Source: Bacteroidota bacterium (GTDB lineage Bacteria > Bacteroidota > Bacteroidia > Bacteroidales > VadinHA17). Taken from it: DNA of 41,954 bases. This document shows positions 27,556 through 36,176 of this stretch, piece after piece. The position numbers were made by a program, and so were the translations under genes. The stretch spans positions 1 through 41,954 of the forward strand of contig JAKPOU010000053.1 of assembly GCA_029547705.1 (NCBI GenBank). Reading direction: 5' to 3'. Position 1 is the first letter of the stretch. Each line of letters starts with the position of its first letter. The notes under the pieces were generated by a model. It was given only the letters and a program-made list of their open reading frames with translations. It was not told the DNA's origin and made no database searches.

Positions 27556-28110
27556 TTATGTCTTTTTTTTCTTTTTTGGTGAAAAGGAGATGATCATCCT
27601 CTTGCCTTCGAGCTTTGGAAGCTGGTCAACCTTTCCATATTCTTCAAGGTCGCTGGCAAAGCGAAGCAGCAGTAATTCACCCTGTTCCTTGAACAATATT
27701 GATCTTCCCTTGAAGAAAACATAGGCTCTCACTTTCGCACCTTCCTCAAGAAATTTTATCGCGTGCCTGAGCTTGAAATTGTAATCATGATCATCGGTAT
27801 TGGGACCAAATCTGATTTCTTTAACGATTACTCGTGCAGCCTTGGCTTTGATTTCTTTCTGCTTCTTCTTTTGTTGATACAGAAATTTTTGATAATCAAT
27901 GATTTTGCATACCGGGGGATCAGCATTGGGGGAGATCTCAACAAGATCCAGTTCCATTCTGTCTGCCAGTTTCAGGGCATCCTGAACACTCATTATTTCT
28001 GCATCAATTTCATCACCAACAACCCTGACCACTTTGGCAGTGATCTTGTTGTTAATCCTGTGAGCCGGCTGTAAAACCTTGCCGGGGTATCTTTTAACAG
28101 GTATGGCTAT
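27556..28110 (-). CDS. infC: translation initiation factor IF-3, probable ATA start codon
   Basis: Binds the 30S subunit and checks the start codon. From the first GTG at 28032 only 158 residues are read (starting [10 protein letters not shown]), which cuts off the conserved N-terminal HRINNKITA segment. The frame stays open upstream to a TAA at 28131-28129. A strong AGGAGG (28124-28119, minus strand) lies 8 nt before an ATA at 28110, giving a 184-residue protein beginning (M)[18 protein letters not shown], the normal IF-3 length. There is no in-frame ATG, GTG or TTG between that stop and the HRINN segment. Family knowledge: IF-3 genes often use a rare start (AUU in E. coli), so IF-3 can repress its own synthesis. 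Confidence 0.9.
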   Translation of the reverse strand: MAIPVKRYPGKVLQPAHRINNKITAKVVRVVGDEIDAEIMSVQDALKLADRMELDLVEISPNADPPVCKIIDYQKFLYQQKKKQKEIKAKAARVIVKEIRFGPNTDDHDYNFKLRHAIKFLEEGAKVRAYVFFKGRSILFKEQGELLLLRFASDLEEYGKVDQLPKLEGKRMIISFSPKKKKKT

Positions 28111-28118
28111 AACTCTTT

Positions 28119-28124
28119 CCTCCT
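28119..28124 (-). promoter_or_regulatory. strong Shine-Dalgarno site of infC
   Basis: AGGAGG on the minus strand, 8 nt before the ATA start at 28110. Perfect SD sites are rare in Bacteroidota, so this one decides the start. Confidence 0.8.
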
Positions 28125-28140
28125 GACTTTAGTTAATACT

Positions 28141-28434
28141 CATTTTTCTGTACTCTTATGCTCCCTGCTTCCCTCCGCGCTTCCCGGTACTTCCGGGTTT
28201 TATTCCGTTATTTTCAATATTCATCAGTTCTTTCCGGTTTTCCTTTTTCCTCCCTGTCTCTCCTCTGTTTTTCACAACTCTCCTCTGTTCTTCCCAACTC
28301 TCCTCTGTTCTCCAGTCCTTAATTCTCCTTTTCTCCTCACTTTTCTCCTGAACTCTCCGGCTCTCCCTACGTTTTCCTAAATCCACCCCGCTCTATTCAG
28401 TCTTTTTTGTTATTCTCAGTCCTCTTTGTTATTC
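28141..28434. repeat. polypurine (minus-strand) linker with 20-bp tandem repeats between thrS and infC
   Basis: On the transcribed minus strand this 294-bp gap is almost entirely G and A. It has three 20-bp units (28258-28277, 28278-28297, 28298-28317; shared start CTCTCCTCTGTT on the plus strand) and decayed copies on both sides. A 76-codon minus ORF (28386-28156) is an artefact of the purine bias, made of Arg, Lys and Glu. A stem CCCGG/CCGGG lies at 28183-28197. Confidence 0.7.
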
Positions 28435-28440
28435 TCAGTC
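28400..28440. repeat. 19-bp tandem repeat duplicating the thrS stop-codon region
   Basis: On the plus strand GTCTTTTTTGTTATTCTCA (28400-28418) is followed by GTCCTCTTTGTTATTCTCA (28419-28437), and the next unit starts at 28438. On the minus strand each unit contains TGA; the thrS stop (28437-28435) is in the first copy met by the ribosome. Confidence 0.75.
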
Positions 28441-30375
28441 CGCCAGTTCTTTACTGATCTCCGACCGGATGAAGGCGATAAAATCCCCGATTTTCATACT
28501 TCCCTTGTCTCCTTCGCCCTGCTTCCTGACGGATACTGTTCCGCTTTCAGCTTCTTTTTCACCTATTACAAGAAGGTAGGGTATCCGCTTTAATTCATTA
28601 TCCCTGATTTTCTTACCGATCTTTTCGCTTCTGTCGTCAATCAGTGTGCAAATATCGGAATTATTTAGAATTTCCAAAACATTTGAAGCATAATCGTTGA
28701 ATTTCTCGCTGATAGGGAGGATCACGGCTTTTTCGGGAGACAGCCACAGGGGCAGTTTTCCTGCAGTGTTTTCAATAAGAACTGCCACAAACCTTTCGAG
28801 CGACCCGAATATTGCCCGGTGGATAAGCACCGGGCGGTGTTTCTGGTTATCGCTGCCATTATAGGTCAGGTCAAATCTTTCCGGAAGGTTGTAATCGACC
28901 TGGATGGTACCCAGCTGCCATTTCCGTCCTATGGCATCTTTCACCATGAAATCCAGTTTCGGGCCGTAAAAGGCAGCCTCTCCGGGGACGACAACCGTTT
29001 TCAGATTCTTTTCCCTTGCGGCTTCAATTATGTCCTGTTCAGCCCTTTCCCAGTTTTCATCAGAACCGATGTACTTATCCTTGTCTTCCGGGTCCCGCAG
29101 TGAGATCTGTGCCGTGAAATCATTGAAGTTTAGAATTTTAAAGACATAGAGCACCAGGTCGATGATGCTTTTAAACTCTTCCCTCAGCTGGTCGGGCCTG
29201 CAGAAATGATGCGCATCATCCTGGGTAAAGCTTCTTACTCTGGTCAGTCCGTGAAGCTCACCGCTTTGCTCGTATCTGTAAACTGTTCCGAATTCCGCCA
29301 TTCTGAGAGGAAGTTCCCTGTAGGAGTGGGGAGTGGCATTATAGATTTCGCAATGATGCGGGCAATTCATTGGTTTAAGCATGAACTGCTCACCCTCTTC
29401 GGGAGTTGATATCGGCTGAAATGAACTGGTCCTGTATTTCTCAAAATGTCCTGACAGTTTATACAGGTTTACATTTCCGATATGGGGAGTGGTAACAATT
29501 TTATATCCTCTTTTCCTGAGCAGTGAGGTAAGGTAGTTTATCAGATTCTGTCTTACGTCTGAGCCCCTTGGCAGCCAAAGGGGAAGGCCCAGTCCGACTT
29601 TCGGGGAAAAGGTGAAAAGCTCAAGTTCCTTTCCCAGGCGCCTGTGATCTCTCTTTTTCGCTTCTTCAAGGAAGTCAAGATATTCCTTAAGCTGTTTCTG
29701 TTCCGGGAATGTGATGCCATAGATTCTTGTCAGCATTTTGCGTTTTTCATCACCTCTCCAGTAAGCACCTGCAACACTTGTCAGCTTTATGGCCTTAATC
29801 GGTTCGGTGGACGGGAGATGGGGCCCGCGGCAGAGATCCGTGAAATTTCCGTTTGAATAAAGAGTTATTGTACCGTCTTCGAGTTCGCCGATAAGTTCGG
29901 TTTTATATTCATCACCCTTTCTGGTGAACAGTTCCATGGCCTCAGCCTTGCTCACTTCCTTCCTTTTGTATGTGAGATTCATTGCGGCCAGTTCCTTCAT
30001 TTTATTCTCGATGGCCGGCAGGTCCGAATCGGTTATGGATACGCCATCACCCGGATCCACATCATAGTAGAAACCATTCTCGATGGCCGGACCGATCCCG
30101 AATTTTATTCCCGGGTACAATGATTCCAGGGCTTCGGCCATCAGATGTGCGGAGGAATGCCAGAAAGCATGCCTTCCCTCATCATCCTCCCATTTGTTAA
30201 GCCTGAGTGTTGAATCACTCCTGAGTGGCATGGTCAGATCGCGGACTTCACCATTCACTGTAGCTGAGTATACGGCTTTTGCCAGTCGCGGACTTATTTC
30301 TCCGGCTATTTCAAGGCTTGTGATACCTTCCCTGTATTCCTTTGAAGTTCCGTCCGGAAACGTTATTTTGATCAT
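28435..30375 (-). CDS. thrS: threonine--tRNA ligase
   Basis: Class II aminoacyl-tRNA synthetase that charges tRNA-Thr; 646 residues, the usual length. An N-terminal TGS domain (1-60), a second editing domain with [11 protein letters not shown] (the H-x-x-x-H site), and the catalytic core with [10 protein letters not shown] (zinc Cys), [25 protein letters not shown] (motif 2) and a motif 3 near [11 protein letters not shown] are all visible. The C-terminal anticodon-binding domain ends with [12 protein letters not shown]. First gene of the thrS-infC-rpmI-rplT cluster; a consensus -7 element lies upstream. Confidence 0.97.
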   Translation of the reverse strand: MIKITFPDGTSKEYREGITSLEIAGEISPRLAKAVYSATVNGEVRDLTMPLRSDSTLRLNKWEDDEGRHAFWHSSAHLMAEALESLYPGIKFGIGPAIENGFYYDVDPGDGVSITDSDLPAIENKMKELAAMNLTYKRKEVSKAEAMELFTRKGDEYKTELIGELEDGTITLYSNGNFTDLCRGPHLPSTEPIKAIKLTSVAGAYWRGDEKRKMLTRIYGITFPEQKQLKEYLDFLEEAKKRDHRRLGKELELFTFSPKVGLGLPLWLPRGSDVRQNLINYLTSLLRKRGYKIVTTPHIGNVNLYKLSGHFEKYRTSSFQPISTPEEGEQFMLKPMNCPHHCEIYNATPHSYRELPLRMAEFGTVYRYEQSGELHGLTRVRSFTQDDAHHFCRPDQLREEFKSIIDLVLYVFKILNFNDFTAQISLRDPEDKDKYIGSDENWERAEQDIIEAAREKNLKTVVVPGEAAFYGPKLDFMVKDAIGRKWQLGTIQVDYNLPERFDLTYNGSDNQKHRPVLIHRAIFGSLERFVAVLIENTAGKLPLWLSPEKAVILPISEKFNDYASNVLEILNNSDICTLIDDRSEKIGKKIRDNELKRIPYLLVIGEKEAESGTVSVRKQGEGDKGSMKIGDFIAFIRSEISKELAD

Positions 30376-30401
30376 AATGAGTAGCCTTTTTAAGAAGTGT
30401 G

Positions 30402-30409
30402 CAAAGGTA
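30402..30409 (-). promoter_or_regulatory. -7 promoter element for thrS
   Basis: The minus strand reads TACCTTTG followed by CAC, an exact TAnnTTTG match, 26 nt before the thrS start at 30375. It probably drives the whole translation cluster. Confidence 0.6.
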
Positions 30410-30584
30410 ATTATTATTTTTTTATTTTGAGGCTTTGCAACCTTGCTTCAGGCAGTGCCGTATATAATTTAAAAGACTACTATTGTATGGCCGTTAAGCG
30501 TTGGAAACAATTATAGGTTTGTTGTGAAAATTAAAGCTGGCACATAATTTGATTTTTATGTCGCATATACCAAATCATCAGACA

Positions 30585-31334
30585 ATGAAAAAAATAATTT
30601 TTCTGCTTTCATTCCTGCCGGTGTTTCTTTTCTCCTGCGAAAAAACACCAGAAGCATATTTTACTGTTGATAAAACAGGACCTGAAGTAGGACAGGAGGT
30701 ACATTTCAAAAATAAATCCCGGAATGCAGTGGAGTATGAATGGGATTTTGGTGACGGATTCACATCCGGTGAAGTTAATCCTGTTCACATCTTCACCGGG
30801 ACCGGTGTTTTTGACGTCGTCCTTACTGTTTATTCAGGTTCAGGGCTTTCAGACAAGGCCACAGCAACAATTAAGGTTAAAATTCCAACTCTCCTGGAAA
30901 TCGAAGTAGTGGAATATTATGATGAATATTATGTGCCGGGTGCAAGTGTGAGGCTTTATCCGACGCTGCCCGACTGGATTGATGAAAAAAATATGACGGC
31001 AGAAGGCTATACGGATTCCCAGGGCTTTGTGGTATTCTCACATCTCGGTCCCTATATCCATTATGTGGATGTCTGGGAGAAAGACCATAACAACTACATG
31101 TTGAAGGATGAGGATATCAATTTCATCCGCACACCGGAGATCATGCCAAACAGGATCAACCGCTTCGTTGCCTGGGTTGATTATACAGGAAACGGCAAGG
31201 GGGCACGGTCGGCAGACAGGTCCGTTGTCATCCGCAAGCTGGAGCGCAGAAGTCCTGATAAGGAAATTAAAGACTCCGGCGCAGCTGTTCAGGACTGGAA
31301 GGAGCTGTATGACAGGAGTATAAAATTGAAATAA
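30585..31334 (+). CDS. PKD-domain lipoprotein
   Basis: 249 residues from the ATG at 30585, which gives a lipoprotein signal (MKKIIFLLSFLPVFLFSC, Cys18); the frame is open 12 codons further upstream but a start there would bury the signal. A PKD domain follows (about 25-95), with the WDFGDG motif and HIFTGTGVFDVVLTV. The C-terminal part (about 100-230) has a segment that looks like a carboxypeptidase-regulatory/Ig-like strand set (VPGASVRLYP ... TDSQGFVVFSHLGPYIHYVDV). Probably surface or periplasmic; ligand unknown. It ends at a clear terminator before the cas operon. Confidence 0.82.
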   Translation: MKKIIFLLSFLPVFLFSCEKTPEAYFTVDKTGPEVGQEVHFKNKSRNAVEYEWDFGDGFTSGEVNPVHIFTGTGVFDVVLTVYSGSGLSDKATATIKVKIPTLLEIEVVEYYDEYYVPGASVRLYPTLPDWIDEKNMTAEGYTDSQGFVVFSHLGPYIHYVDVWEKDHNNYMLKDEDINFIRTPEIMPNRINRFVAWVDYTGNGKGARSADRSVVIRKLERRSPDKEIKDSGAAVQDWKELYDRSIKLK

Positions 31335-31354
31335 GGTCATTAAAAATTTTAAGC

Positions 31355-31395
31355 AAGGGTGCAAGTCATTCGAGGTTGCATCCTTTTCTATTTAT
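31355..31395 (+). terminator. terminator of the PKD lipoprotein gene
   Basis: AAGGGTGCAA at 31355-31364 pairs with TTGCATCCTT at 31376-31385 (one G-U pair) around an 11-nt loop, followed by TTCTATTTAT. It isolates the cas operon from the gene before it. Confidence 0.65.
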
Positions 31396-31433
31396 ACCTA
31401 TATTAGTAAGTTCTCTAACGGCCAGAAAAAACC

Positions 31434-31480
31434 TGAGATATCTCAATTTTAAGATGATTACGAAGTAAATAATATCTTAA
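31434..31480. promoter_or_regulatory. palindrome and inverted repeat just upstream of cas3
   Basis: TGAGATATCTCA at 31434-31445 is a perfect 12-bp palindrome. A second pair, TTAAGAT at 31449-31455 and ATCTTAA at 31474-31480, frames the last bases before the cas3 start at 31484. Position suggests an operator and a leader hairpin of the cas operon; no binding protein is known. Confidence 0.4.
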
Positions 31481-31483
31481 CGA

Positions 31484-33634
31484 ATGACCTGGATTGCACA
31501 CTCAGCAAATAGCGCAGGTTCGACCCATAGTTTGTCTGAACATCTTTTGCGGGTTGCTGAAAAAATGAGAGATTTTTCTGTAAATACCGGATTTGAAAGT
31601 ATCTTTTATTTTACAGGACTGTTGCATGATGTAGGAAAGTATCAACCTGCTTTTCAGAAATATCTTAAAGAGGGAGGAAGAAGAGGCAGTGTACCTCATG
31701 CAAGCTGGGGAGCAACGTTAAGTACGAAGTATAATCATTTTGAGGCTGCTTTTGCTATAGACGGACATCATAAAGGTTTACCTGACAGAGGAGAGTTGAA
31801 GTCTGATCTGAGTGAAATAGAAAATCATGCACATTCAGTTTTTAGTTCCATACAATCTACATTTCTAAATGATCTAAATCTTGACGAATCCGATCTTCGC
31901 TATAAAGACACAGGATTAAGAGGTACAGATAAGGAACTGTTTATAAGATTGCTTTTTAGTGCATTAACTGATGCTGACTGGTTAGATACTGAAAGTCATT
32001 TTAACATTGCTGTCTCAGAAAGAAGATATGGAAGAACTCTCGATACAAGTTTTTTAATAGAAAAACTTTCACAGGAAATCAATAACAAAAATAAAGATGG
32101 TATAATAAACCAGCTTAGAAATAAAGTCAGAGAATATGCACTGTCCAAGGCAGGCACTGAACCGGGTTTTTTTTCCATGGCTTTACCGACAGGTATGGGT
32201 AAGACTCTGACTTCTGTCAGTTGGGCTTTGCAGCATGCGCAATATAATGACATGAAAAGAATCATTATAGTTTTGCCATTTATTAGTATTATAGATCAGA
32301 CAGCACAGGAACTAAAACGAATTTTTGGTGATGAATGGGTTCTGGAACATCATTCGAACTTTAATGTAAACCAGGAAACAGATAATAATATTGCTGATGA
32401 AACCATTCAGGATGCTCACTATACAAAACGATTAGCAATTGAAAACTGGGATTTCCCTGTTATTGTGACGACTTCAGTACAATTTTTCGAATCGTTATTT
32501 GGAAATAAACCTACGCAATGCCGGAAAGTACACAATATAGCCAAATCTGTTGTAATATTTGATGAAATACAAACATTGCCAAAAGAGATGGTCATGCCAA
32601 CACTCAGCATGTTGAAAAGTGTTCAGAAGGTAATGGGAACAACATTTCTTTTTTGTACAGCAACTCAACCCGCGTTCGAGAAATACGAAGAATTTGATGG
32701 AATTGAAAATATTCAATCCCTGGTTGAAAACACCAGGGAAGTATATGATATCACCAGGCGGGTTGAATATTTTTCAATTGAAAATTATCAACCGGTGACC
32801 ATCGATAAGTTATGCGATAAAGTCCTGCAGCAGAATGAATCTGCTTTGTGTATTTTTAATACAAAGAAACAAACTCTGTTATTTTTTAATACATTGAAAA
32901 ACAGGACGACAGATAAAACCTACCATTTATCTACCGGTATGTTCCCCGCTCATCGTAAAGAAGTAATAAGGAAAATCAGGATTAGTTTAAATAATAATGT
33001 AAAAATACTGGTATCATCAACTCAGTTGATTGAAGCAGGTGTCGATTTCGACTTTCCAACCGTTTATCGGGAAATAGCACCATTAGAATCTATCATTCAG
33101 TCGGCAGGGCGATGTAATCGTGAAGGGAAAATGAACAATCCTGGTAAAGTATATATTTTTTCATTAATGGATTCCGGAGCACCTGACAAGCAATACCGGT
33201 CTTTGGCGGAATTTGCAAACTCATTATACAAAGGAAAAGAGCATCTTCTCTTTGATCACGATTTTTATAAGGATTATTACAGAAAAATATTAAAATTGTT
33301 TATTGATGCCGATAAAAAGAAAATTGAAGATGCTAGAAAAGTGTTTAATTTTAAGTCAGTAGCACAATCCTATCGGTTAATCGAGAATAACACAACACCT
33401 GTTTTTGTTTATTGCGAAGCAAGCAAAACCTTATACGAAAGAATCAGATATAAACCTGTTCTCTCACGTGAAGATTATCGTGAAATGCAGCAATATTCGG
33501 TTCAGATTTATGATAATTTCCTGAAAGAAAATATTGATAAACTTGGTAAAGAAGAACAGGGTTATTGGAAATGGTTTGGTGATTATAATAATGAATCAGG
33601 CATTTCAACTGATAGTCCGGTACTGATTTTATAA
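31484..33634 (+). CDS. cas3: Cas3 helicase-nuclease, type I-C
   Basis: Nuclease-helicase that is recruited by the crRNA complex and degrades target DNA; 716 residues. The N-terminal HD domain shows H48-D49 (LLHDVGK), H72 (VPHASWG) and H95-H96 (DGHHKG), followed by D165/D168 (TDADWLD). The helicase part has Walker A PTGMGKT at 235-241, DEIQ at 360-363, TAT at 392-394 and a motif VI region SAGRCNREGK. Both enzymatic halves appear intact, with no fusion or split. First gene of an eight-gene plus-strand operon; cas5 starts 23 bp downstream. Confidence 0.95.
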   Translation: MTWIAHSANSAGSTHSLSEHLLRVAEKMRDFSVNTGFESIFYFTGLLHDVGKYQPAFQKYLKEGGRRGSVPHASWGATLSTKYNHFEAAFAIDGHHKGLPDRGELKSDLSEIENHAHSVFSSIQSTFLNDLNLDESDLRYKDTGLRGTDKELFIRLLFSALTDADWLDTESHFNIAVSERRYGRTLDTSFLIEKLSQEINNKNKDGIINQLRNKVREYALSKAGTEPGFFSMALPTGMGKTLTSVSWALQHAQYNDMKRIIIVLPFISIIDQTAQELKRIFGDEWVLEHHSNFNVNQETDNNIADETIQDAHYTKRLAIENWDFPVIVTTSVQFFESLFGNKPTQCRKVHNIAKSVVIFDEIQTLPKEMVMPTLSMLKSVQKVMGTTFLFCTATQPAFEKYEEFDGIENIQSLVENTREVYDITRRVEYFSIENYQPVTIDKLCDKVLQQNESALCIFNTKKQTLLFFNTLKNRTTDKTYHLSTGMFPAHRKEVIRKIRISLNNNVKILVSSTQLIEAGVDFDFPTVYREIAPLESIIQSAGRCNREGKMNNPGKVYIFSLMDSGAPDKQYRSLAEFANSLYKGKEHLLFDHDFYKDYYRKILKLFIDADKKKIEDARKVFNFKSVAQSYRLIENNTTPVFVYCEASKTLYERIRYKPVLSREDYREMQQYSVQIYDNFLKENIDKLGKEEQGYWKWFGDYNNESGISTDSPVLIL

Positions 33635-33657
33635 TTAATTATATAACAGATAATTGT

Positions 33658-34368
33658 ATGATGGATAACGAAATTTTACGTGTAAAGATCACCGGGGAAT
33701 TTGCCTGTTTTACACGACCTGATCTGAAAGTGGAAAGGATGACCTATCCCTGCATGACTCCGTCCGCAGCAAGAGGCATTCTGGATTCTATTCTCTGGAA
33801 ACCTGAATTTCAATGGTGGATACACCGGATTATCGTCATTAAGCCGGTTAAGTTTTTCGCAGTTAAACGAAATGAAATTAAAGCAAAACAAGGCAAGATG
33901 CCAATAATAATTGAAGATAAAAGAGTTCAACGTAATAGCATCGTTCTTAAAGATGTCGAATATATTATTGAGGCATCAATTTATCAAAAAACAGAAGACC
34001 GCAAAAACCCACCCAAAAAATATGCTGAAATATTCAAACGCAGGGTACGAAAAGGACAATGTTGGCGAAGGCCATATCTGGGAACGAGGGAATTTGCAGC
34101 TGAGTTTTTTGCAGCGGACGGTACGGAACAGCCAATTCAGGACGTAATTCCAATCGGCAGCATGCTATTCGATATTTTTTATGATAAAAATGGGAAACCA
34201 TCTCCCTTATTCTTTTATGATGTTGCTGTTAAAGATGGAATTTTGGAATGCCCTGCTTCGGAAAATGAAAAAATGATGCATTCTTCACATATTCAACCGG
34301 AGCTGAATAGTGAAATATCATCTGTAATTTATGATTTTAATAAATATGAGGAAAAGAATGAAATATGA
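33658..34368 (+). CDS. cas5c: Cas5, type I-C (pre-crRNA endoribonuclease, Cas5d-like)
   Basis: In type I-C systems Cas5 replaces Cas6: it cuts the repeat RNA and holds the 5' handle. 236 residues. Typical I-C features: KITGEFACFTRPDLKVERMTYPCMTPSAARGI, IRR/KRNE-like VKRNEIKAK, and a glycine-rich C-terminal region starting RRVRKGQCWRRPYLGTREF. The residue after the Lys in the likely active-site position (K121-Y122, by comparison with K116-H117 remembered for the Bacillus halodurans enzyme) is Tyr. No other ribonuclease of the Cas6 type is encoded here, so this protein should process the transcript. It overlaps cas8c by 4 nt (ATGA). Confidence 0.93.
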   Translation: MMDNEILRVKITGEFACFTRPDLKVERMTYPCMTPSAARGILDSILWKPEFQWWIHRIIVIKPVKFFAVKRNEIKAKQGKMPIIIEDKRVQRNSIVLKDVEYIIEASIYQKTEDRKNPPKKYAEIFKRRVRKGQCWRRPYLGTREFAAEFFAADGTEQPIQDVIPIGSMLFDIFYDKNGKPSPLFFYDVAVKDGILECPASENEKMMHSSHIQPELNSEISSVIYDFNKYEEKNEI

Positions 34369-36173
34369 TCAGGGAATTAGCTGAATTTGGAAAGAGAATC
34401 AGAACAGGACATGATGCCTTGAAAGATGAACCAATATCAATAGATCTAATAATAAATGAAGATGGTTCATTTAATTCGTTTTCTATAATAGAAAAAATCG
34501 TCAGACCCGCCGAAGCAATAACTGCAAAAAAAGGAAAAGCACGTTTGCTTCTTGACAAAGCTGAAGAAGTGCTTAACTATGTGTCTGCAAGGGAAATTAT
34601 AAATGCTAGAGGGGATCTAGGCAAAGCTTCTAAATCAGTCGAACACAAACACAGGTTATTTATTGAAAAATTGCAACAATATCAATATTTAGAATTACTT
34701 AAACCCGTTTTTCTCTTTTATAATGAGAAAAAGGAATCAGGAATTAATGTCGCTTTAAAGGAATTTGAAATACTAGTAGGAGAAAAAGAAAGAGAAGGGA
34801 ATATTGCATTCAGGGTAAAGGATACACGACTTCATGAACATGCGATAGTATATAATGCCATTATTGAACAATATGAGAATTTACAGGCAAAGCAGCTTAA
34901 AGGACAGCAAAAGAAATGCTCTGTTTGTGGGAATCCTGATTTTCCTGTTTTACATAAGCCACACGGCATGATAAAGCGGGTTCCGGATGGTCAAAAAGCA
35001 GGTTGTGCTTTAGTTTCATATAATGAGAATGCCTTTGAGTCATACGGGTTGAAAGGGAATAATAACTCTTCAATATGCACGGCCTGTGCCAAAAATTATG
35101 TTGAAGGTTTAAACTGGTTGTTATCCAATGGAACTCCAAAACTAATTGAAGATAGAAAAGGAAAAATCAAAACTCAATTTACGTATTCAAACCGTAAGGA
35201 TTTTGGTAAAGACACAGCCATGATTTACTGGACAAGGGAAAAAGAAATTATAGATGATATCAATCTTCTCGATGGTCCGGATGTTGGCGAAATAGATCAA
35301 CTAATAAAATCTGTGAACAGTGAAAATAAAAAATCTAGATTAGGTATTAAAACAAACCAGTTTTATTCCTGTACTTTGTCGGGTGCAGCAGCACGTATTT
35401 CAGTTCGTGACTGGATTGAAGTAAGCCTTGATGAATTCAGACAGAATCTGGTAAAATGGTTTCAGGATATTGCCATCAAGGCTTATGGTGAAATAAAATA
35501 TACACCTTTGTTTGCCTTGGCAAAATCCGGACATAATACCAATTCTAAAAATGATCCAACAAATTCGAGAATTGCAGCCCATCTATGGAATGCGGCTTTA
35601 AGAAATTCAAGCCCTCCATTATGGATTCTGACAGCTGTATTAAAACGTATAAAATTTATTGAAACTACTGAAGATGGCAAAACCAGGGAGTCTATTACAC
35701 CCGAGAGGGCTGCCTTGATTCGTTTAATATTAAACAGAAACAATAAAAATGGAGGTTATATGATTAAAGAACAGAGTGATTCAAACAACAGACTACCGGC
35801 CATTGTTTGTGGTAAAATCTTTGCCGTCATGGAGAGTATTCAACGTGCGGCACTGGGAAAAGACCTGAATGCCGGGATACGTGACCGTTTTTTCTCTTTT
35901 GCATCAACAAGTCCAGCACCTGCATTTGGCCGGTTGATGAAATTATCACAAAACCATATTTCGAAACTAAGACATGATAAACCTGGTCTGGCAATAATTC
36001 TTGACCGGCAGTTGCAAGAATTATGTAGTCTTTTGAATGAATTCCCTTCAATTTTTTCACTGGAGGAACAAGGACAATTTGCCCTTGGCTATTACCATCA
36101 GAGACAACAGGATTATGATAATGCAAAAGGCAATAAAGAATTACAAATAATAATAGAAAATTTGGAGGAATAA
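34365..36173 (+). CDS. cas8c: Cas8c, large subunit of the type I-C complex
   Basis: Large Cascade subunit that recognises the PAM; 602 residues, usual for Cas8c/Csd1. The sequence shows a zinc-binding cluster C185-x-x-C188 (CSVC) and C238-x-x-C241 (CTAC). The rest, a mixed N-terminal half and a helical C-terminal region (LGKDLNAGIRDRFFSFASTSPAPAFGRL), matches the Csd1 family. Such genes can also yield a small subunit (Cas11c) from an internal start; I did not locate one with confidence. The ATGA overlap with cas5 and the 3-nt gap to cas7 show one operon. Confidence 0.94.
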   Translation: MIRELAEFGKRIRTGHDALKDEPISIDLIINEDGSFNSFSIIEKIVRPAEAITAKKGKARLLLDKAEEVLNYVSAREIINARGDLGKASKSVEHKHRLFIEKLQQYQYLELLKPVFLFYNEKKESGINVALKEFEILVGEKEREGNIAFRVKDTRLHEHAIVYNAIIEQYENLQAKQLKGQQKKCSVCGNPDFPVLHKPHGMIKRVPDGQKAGCALVSYNENAFESYGLKGNNNSSICTACAKNYVEGLNWLLSNGTPKLIEDRKGKIKTQFTYSNRKDFGKDTAMIYWTREKEIIDDINLLDGPDVGEIDQLIKSVNSENKKSRLGIKTNQFYSCTLSGAAARISVRDWIEVSLDEFRQNLVKWFQDIAIKAYGEIKYTPLFALAKSGHNTNSKNDPTNSRIAAHLWNAALRNSSPPLWILTAVLKRIKFIETTEDGKTRESITPERAALIRLILNRNNKNGGYMIKEQSDSNNRLPAIVCGKIFAVMESIQRAALGKDLNAGIRDRFFSFASTSPAPAFGRLMKLSQNHISKLRHDKPGLAIILDRQLQELCSLLNEFPSIFSLEEQGQFALGYYHQRQQDYDNAKGNKELQIIIENLEE

Positions 36174-36176
36174 TTC

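Noticed and set aside
28156..28386. 76-codon minus-strand ORF rich in Arg, Lys and Glu between thrS and infC
   Set aside because: It follows from the purine bias and the 20-bp repeats of the gap, has no recognisable domain, and its content is low-complexity.
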